From contig JANKJI010000010.1 in NCBI GenBank assembly GCA_024626585.1, positions 55,707,892 through 55,731,575 on the forward strand: a DNA stretch of 23,684 nucleotides, written 5' to 3'. Position numbers and translations under genes: made by a program. Position 1 is the first letter of the stretch. Every line of letters starts with the position of its first letter. The stretch is from Ginkgo biloba (Eukaryota; Streptophyta; Ginkgoopsida; Ginkgoales; Ginkgoaceae). This document shows positions 19,244-23,684 of this stretch, piece by piece. The notes under the pieces are model-generated. The model saw only the letters and a list, made by a program, of their open reading frames with translations. It was not told the DNA's origin and searched no databases.

Positions 19244-19260
19244 CCACAAAATCCATCTCC

Positions 19261-20029
19261 ACCTGGTAGTATTCCTTCTCATCCTTTACGCAGTCCTAAT
19301 AAAAGTAGGTCTTATACTGATGTTAATACAATAGAAGAATAATTGGATGTTATGGATGTGATGGATATTTATTCCTTAGATCTGTTAGATCATGTTAAAA
19401 TTTATCTTCAATATAGAAAGAAAATATCCTCCAAAAGACCCAAGCATAATGTGGTAATACGAGAGATGGATGATAAAGTGGGATGGATGAGAGTCAATGG
19501 AAAATTCCAGAAGAAAAGTATTAAGAAGAAAAGAGGGGAGGAACCACAAAGACTGAAGTCTAACCGAAGAGAGATGGGAGAACTATCTAGTCACCATATG
19601 ACTGGTAGAGTTACCATTGAGGAAGATAGTCAAGATGAAGAAGCATGAGATGCCATTCACCAAGTGACTGCCAGTAGTACTATTTAGAAGGAAATCGCCA
19701 GGAAGGAACAAGACTCTAGTCACCAAGTGAATGGTAGTGATGTCAGTCATAAGGTGAGCAACATGCATCATAATAGAGAAATAGGAAATGATGTGACAAA
19801 CAAAAATATAGAAGCAAGGGATGACTCAACCCTAAAAATTACTTTCCCCATAATAATGCAAGCTAGGGAACAAAAAGAGGAGGAATCGAAGTTCAATTTT
19901 GTAGACGAATTAAAGAATGTTAAGGTAAGCATACCACTTATACAAGCAATTTGAGATAACCCAGTGTATGCTAAGCAAACGAAGTCAATTTATGATTCTC
20001 AACTAAGATGAAGGGAAAGAAATCCTGGG
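19261..20029 (+). pseudogene. Element B: linker between Gag and protease
   Basis: Same frame as protease and RT. It is strongly charged (RKKISSKRPKHNV, KKSIKKKRGEE, EREQKEEESKFN-like acidic and basic runs), with Asn/His/Ser-rich stretches such as SSHHMTGRV and SSHQVNGSDVSHKVSN, which look like degenerate short repeats of S-H-x-(M/V)-(T/N)-G. Two open stretches of 75-101 codons (19343-19648, 19727-19954) lie here. Stops at about 19340, 19646, 19685 and 19952 are taa, tga, tag and tga. Confidence 0.65.
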
Positions 20030-20480
20030 GTGATTTCAATTGAAGGAGTGATTGCAAACTTAATGTTGGGAAACTTTATTTTTCCCAAGTATGCAAATCT
20101 AGGAAGGTTGCTGGTTGATGTAGTTATAAATGGCATAGTGATGGAAGGGGCATTAGTAGATTCAGGAGATGCCATAAGTGTGATGACACTCCAAATAATG
20201 TATAGGTTGGGTTTGATAAAGTTCATGAAGAGAACCCAAATAGTACTCTAGTTGGTAGATCAATCAACAATAGTACCATAAGGAGTCTTGGAGGATATCA
20301 TAGTCACCATGGTAGCATGGGACTACCCTAGTGATTTTATGGTATTAAATCCAAAGAAGGAGGGTGGATATCTAATGATTATGGATTGAGCATTACTAGC
20401 AACAATAGATATAAAGATGGGGATGAGGTCAGGAGAGTTAGAAATTGCTCATGGTGATGAGTGAAAGAGTTTGTCAATGT
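20030..20480 (+). pseudogene. Element B: aspartic protease
   Basis: Retropepsin-type protease that would process the Gag-Pol polyprotein. LLVDVVINGIVMEGALVDSGDAISVM (split here as LLVDVVINGI at 20109 and ALVDSGDAISVM at 20150-20185) gives the D-S-G active site in a hydrophobic strand, followed by MYRLGLIKF. Further down come VLEDIIVTMVAWDYPSDF and VLNPKKEGGYLMIMD, the equivalent of the L-G-R-P block in this lineage. Stops fall at about 20249, 20279 and 20387 (tag, taa, tga). Catalytic residues look intact; loss of function comes from stops. Confidence 0.78.
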
Positions 20481-21600
20481 ATCCACCTGCCAAACCAATG
20501 AAAGGAAGTCTTGAGTGGATTGATGATGAATATAAATAAGAAAAAGATATAAAAGGATATAGATTCATGTCCTCTCATTGGGTTTATGCTAATGTAACAT
20601 AGGTAATGTCCTTTGATAATTATATAGAGTTGAAATCAAAAGAGAAAGATGTGAAACTGTACGCATGGATGCAGGCCCCCCTTGATCTCTTGGATGAGGA
20701 TAAATAGAGTGAAGCTAATGGGGATAAAGAAATTATATCATTTACACTAACTCAAATAGATAGTTCTCCCTCCTTGGGGGTAAAGATAATTGAAGTGGCT
20801 AAAGGAAAATCAGTACTGATTGGTGATCATTTGGATGAGAATCAGATCCAACAGGTGAAGAAAATATTAAGAAAGCACGAGGAAACATTTTCCTAGAGTT
20901 ATAAATATTTAAAATGAGTACCACCAAGTTTCTATCATCACTACATTTACACAAAGGAGGACTCTCTCCTGGTGCAACAACCTCAGTGGAAGTTGAATCC
21001 TACAAAGACTCAAATTATGAAAGAAGAGTTGGATAAGTTATTACATGAAAATTTTATTTATCCCATATCTGATAGTCAGTGGGTATCCCCATTGGTGGTA
21101 GTATTTAATAAGAATGGAAAGTGGAGGATCTATGTTGACTATTGAGCATTGAATGATGCTATAAGAAAGGATCATTTCTCATTACCCTTCATTAATCAAG
21201 TTCTGGATCGACTGGCTAATAAAAAGTATTTTTCTTTCCTTGATGGTTTCTCAGGATATAATCAAATATAGATCATAGAAGAACATTAGGATAAAATAAA
21301 ATTCACTTGTCCATGGGGAAACTTTTCCTATCAAGTTCTTCCTTTTGGTATATGTAATGCTCCAATAACTTATCAATGAGCAGTTATCATCATTTTTTCA
21401 GATTTCATCAATGACTTCTTTAAATTATTCATGGATGACTTCACTATGATTATGGATACATTAGATGAAACTATAAAGAATCTTAAGAAAACCCTAGAGA
21501 TATGTGAATAATGTCAGTTGGCATTGAGTGATGAGATGATTAAAATGCTTATAACAGAAGGGATTATTCTTGGGCATTATATTTCAACCAAGAGAATAGA
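20481..21600 (+). pseudogene. Element B: reverse transcriptase
   Basis: Ty3/gypsy RT in the same frame as the protease. Visible are ENFIYPISDSQWVSPLVVV (21048-21100), KNGKWRIYVDY*ALNDAIRKD (21113-21172; tga for the expected Arg), FSLPFINQVLDRL, KYFSFLDGFSGYNQI (21224-21268, first catalytic Asp present), FSYQVLPFGICNAP (21327-21365) and KLFMDDF (21422-21442, the F/YMDD box with both Asp intact), then EGIILGHYIS. DGFSGYNQI and LPFG-x-CNAP point to the Tat/Athila side of plant gypsy elements. No frameshift was needed. Stops here are tga, tag and taa, mostly where Arg or Gln is expected. Confidence 0.9.
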
Positions 21601-22240
21601 GATGGATCTAGCCAAGGTTGAATTGATTTTGATAATTCCAACCTCGCAGAAACATAAGGATGTTTGAATCTTCTTGGGCAAGGCATGATTTTATAGGAGA
21701 TTAATTACCAAGTTTAGTATGATTATTGTACCATTAAATAATATTTTGTCAAAAGATGCTAAATTTGAATGGACGAAAAAATGTGAAGAAGCTTTCAATG
21801 AGTTGAAGAATAGATTAATCACACCACCAATTCTATGCAAACCAAATTGGACATTACCTTTTCATGTCCATACTAATGCATCTGGCATTGGTCTAGGAGT
21901 TGTACTAGGATAAAAGGATGGAAATATTGAGTATGCAATCTATTTAATTAGCAAGAGTCTAAGTAGTGAGAAACTTTATTATACTATTATTGAGAAGGAG
22001 TTCTTAGATGTTGTCTTTGCATTGAATAAGTTTCATCATTACTTAGGAGGGTATCAAACAATTGTGCATATGGGCCATTCAACAATCAAATACCTAATCA
22101 ATAAACCCACAAGTAATCATAGGATTATTAGGTGGATCCTAGTACTACAGGAATTTGGTGTGGCCTTTATAGATAAACCTGGCAAAGAGAAGATAGTAGC
22201 AAATTTTTGGACTTGATTGTAAGTCTAGGCAGGTGATCTG
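21601..22240 (+). pseudogene. Element B: connection and RNase H
   Basis: The connection part shows FYRRLITKFS (21685-21715) and KCEEAFNELKNRLITPPIL (21780-21835). RNase H, which removes the RNA strand after copying, follows: LPFHVHTNASGIGLG (21856-21900), where the first catalytic Asp is Asn; YTIIEKEFLDVV (21980-22015), where the catalytic Glu is kept; and VHMGHSTIKYLINKP (22064-22110), where the Asp of T-D-H is Gly. It ends with FGVAFIDKPGKEKIVANF. Two catalytic residues are therefore changed, so it would be inactive even without its stops. Confidence 0.87.
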
Positions 22241-23270
22241 CCAGTTGATGATAGCTTTCTAGACAAACATCTCTTCTTAATTAGTACTTTCACACTATGG
22301 TTCAAATATATTATAAATTTCCTTGTAGCAGGTGTGCTCCCCTCACATTTTACGAAAGGACATAAATAAAATTTGATTCAAAAGAGCATTTTCTACACAT
22401 GGCAGTAGGAGTATTTATACCAGATAGGTCCAAACTCCATATTATGACATTTTATTTTTGAGGATAAGGTGTTGGACATACTAAGATATTATCATTCAAA
22501 ATGAGGAGGATACGGAGGATAGAGGATTGTAATAAAAATTCTCAATGTTGGGTACTATTGGTCTTCTATTTTCAAGGACTCTTTCACATTTGAAAAATAT
22601 TGTGATATTTGCTAGAGGATGGGAAAACCTTCTAAGTCAAGAGCTATGCCATTGCAACCCATCATAGTGATAGAACTATTTGACAAATGGGGTTTTGACT
22701 TCATCAGAGTAATCTGACCTCCTTCATGGAAGCAACATCAACATATCTTGATCTATACTAATTACCGTATAAAGTGGGTTGAAGTTCAAACCATGATGTG
22801 ATCTACCGCCAAGAATGTTACAATATTTTTGTATGAAGATATTTTCATAAGTTATGGTGTACCTTATGAATTAGTAATTATCGTGGGACCCCTTTTGTGA
22901 ACCAAGTAGTCAATGAGCTTACTAAGGAATATCATATTCGACATTAGAAGTCCACCCCCTAATAACATCAAGTGAATAGCCAGGTAGAAGTTACCAATAG
23001 GGAGCTACAATATATCATCACAAAATTAGTTCTCTTACAATAGTGAGATTGGAGTGAAAGTATTCTAGAGGCAATCTAGGCATACCAAACCATATGGAAG
23101 ATAGCCATATGCTTCATACCATTTTAGTTGGTGTATGAAAAATTTATGGTCATGCCTATTAAATTGGATATTAAAACTTTCAACATGGTGTATGCCAGAG
23201 AAAAGAATTCTCCATCAAGTTCAGCCAGAATGGCTAGCCCAATTAACTGGGATGCATAGGGCTAATCCTT
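22241..23270 (+). pseudogene. Element B: integrase
   Basis: Integrase, which would join element DNA to the host genome. The HHCC zinc domain reads YYHSK*GGYGG (22481-22515) and KYCDIC (22593-22612); the second His is Tyr (CAC to TAC). The catalytic core starts at KWGFDFI (22685-22708, first Asp kept), continues with HILIYTNYRIKWVEV and YGVPYELVI (22852-22879), then shifts frame by one base exactly at the second catalytic Asp. It resumes as RGTPFVNQVVNELTKEYHI (22882-22938) and QVEVTNRELQ (22981-23010, catalytic Glu kept). A C-terminal part resembling KLDIKTFNMVYARE and EWLAQL follows. The end near 23270 is approximate. Confidence 0.85.
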
Positions 23271-23684
23271 GATGTACCTTGAATACGTGGAAGTGTATGT
23301 GAAGGGGTGCTTTGTGTGCAATGAATGTGTGAGTTAAATGCGAAAGCAAACAAACAAACCATACCCATTTAAGTGTGTAATATCAAGAAGAGAAATTTGT
23401 ATTTAGATTCCTCGCCCTTTCTTTTCTTTTCCTAGATGCCATGCAATGCAAGAGCAATAAAGGATTCCTTCCTTAATGTCTTTCAAAAGGAGCAGGCCAA
23501 AGCCTACCCAGAATAGAGACTTCAAAGGTGAAATCTCCTCAAAAACTTTCAGAAGATCATGAAGAACCTCTAAAAGGTGTAGGATCCCTTAAGGAATCAC
23601 AAAGATATCCCAAAAGGCATGCAATTGATTGAATTCTTAATGAAGAATTTAGGTGAGGCCAGATGGCCTAAATGTGTGTGTAAT
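23271..23684. other. 3' flank of element B, nothing recognised
   Basis: No purine tract, LTR start or repeat of the 16440-16995 sequence is visible. A short AAAC repeat (AAACAAACAAAC) lies at about 23346. The 3' LTR is either beyond the window or lost. Confidence 0.5.

Larger units (their letters stand above)
17869..19260 (+). pseudogene. gag: Ty3/gypsy element B: Gag, broken
   Basis: Capsid-type Gag. In one frame from 17869 to about 18305 it shows NEDPDIFLFEFDILCYSYDY (17985-18045), KKL*LFPIAL, a block corresponding to ALRWFMGL (stop at the Arg/Leu before WFMGL), MKKVFLEKYQDYC (18148-18190) and DESLKHYIEKL. A frameshift near 18310 leads to LFLVGIREEYQ and MAGGDMSTTPLEKIKELYLKYLKR (18320-18450), the usual Gag C-terminal block of Tat/Athila-type elements. 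A zinc-knuckle remnant follows, then a Pro/Tyr/Gln/Asn-rich tail (18886-19260) with YGSYPPPPP, and another frameshift near 19175. Stops are frequent. The product would form the particle core around element RNA. Confidence 0.85.

Noticed and set aside
19583-19771. Minus-strand 62-codon frame opposite the Gag-Pol linker
   Set aside because: It mirrors degenerate His/Ser/Gly short repeats on the plus strand, which is in frame with the protease and RT.
1-23684. CRISPR array, toxin-antitoxin pair, phage or bacterial operon
   Set aside because: No regularly spaced repeats, no ribosome-binding sites ahead of open frames, and all recognisable proteins are eukaryotic retroelement remnants.

Overview
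This looks like plant nuclear DNA made almost entirely of old, broken transposable elements. I see no intact protein-coding gene, rRNA, tRNA or CRISPR array. The base composition is strongly A+T-rich and CpG is visibly scarce. Plant origin is supported by LTR-element primer sites of the initiator-tRNA-Met type (TGGTATCAGAGC-like), by Ty1/copia-style and Ty3/gypsy-style elements, and by an L1-type LINE ending in an RNase H domain. Densely nested, heavily mutated elements without genes fit a large plant genome such as a gymnosperm, but that is an inference.

Layout. 1-1362: no recognisable gene. 1363-1926 (minus): primer site and Gag start of a retrotransposon whose LTR begins at 1927 and runs to higher coordinates. 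2100-3560: very AT-rich, empty. 3568-3818: an unidentified repeat with an inverted relative at 15820-16068. 3880-5640 (+): 3' half of a LINE ORF2 (RT end, zinc-finger region, RNase H). 5640-6950: purine-rich spacer. 6950-8330 (minus): 3' half of a second, different LINE, cut at its catalytic box. 8560-10873 (+): Ty3/gypsy element with a tandemly duplicated gag segment, ending in a 100-N assembly gap inside RT. 11073-11435 (+): unassigned coding-like stretch. 11437-15215: tandem array LTR-internal-LTR-internal-LTR of a non-coding copia-like element. 15216-16430: spacer containing the inverted repeat copy. 16440-23270 (+): an almost full-length Tat/Athila-like Ty3/gypsy element (candidate promoter, primer site, gag, zinc knuckle, protease, RT, RNase H, integrase). 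23280-23684: nothing recognised.

Nothing here works as a system: the elements are independent insertions. The best signals are the three-LTR tandem array, the tandem duplication in gag, and a decay pattern in which the pol reading frame of the last element stays in register for about 3.6 kb while carrying about two dozen stop codons, nearly all explained by C-to-T changes at CGA, CAA or CAG. That is the footprint expected of cytosine methylation and deamination in a silenced element. I found no convincing novel biological system.
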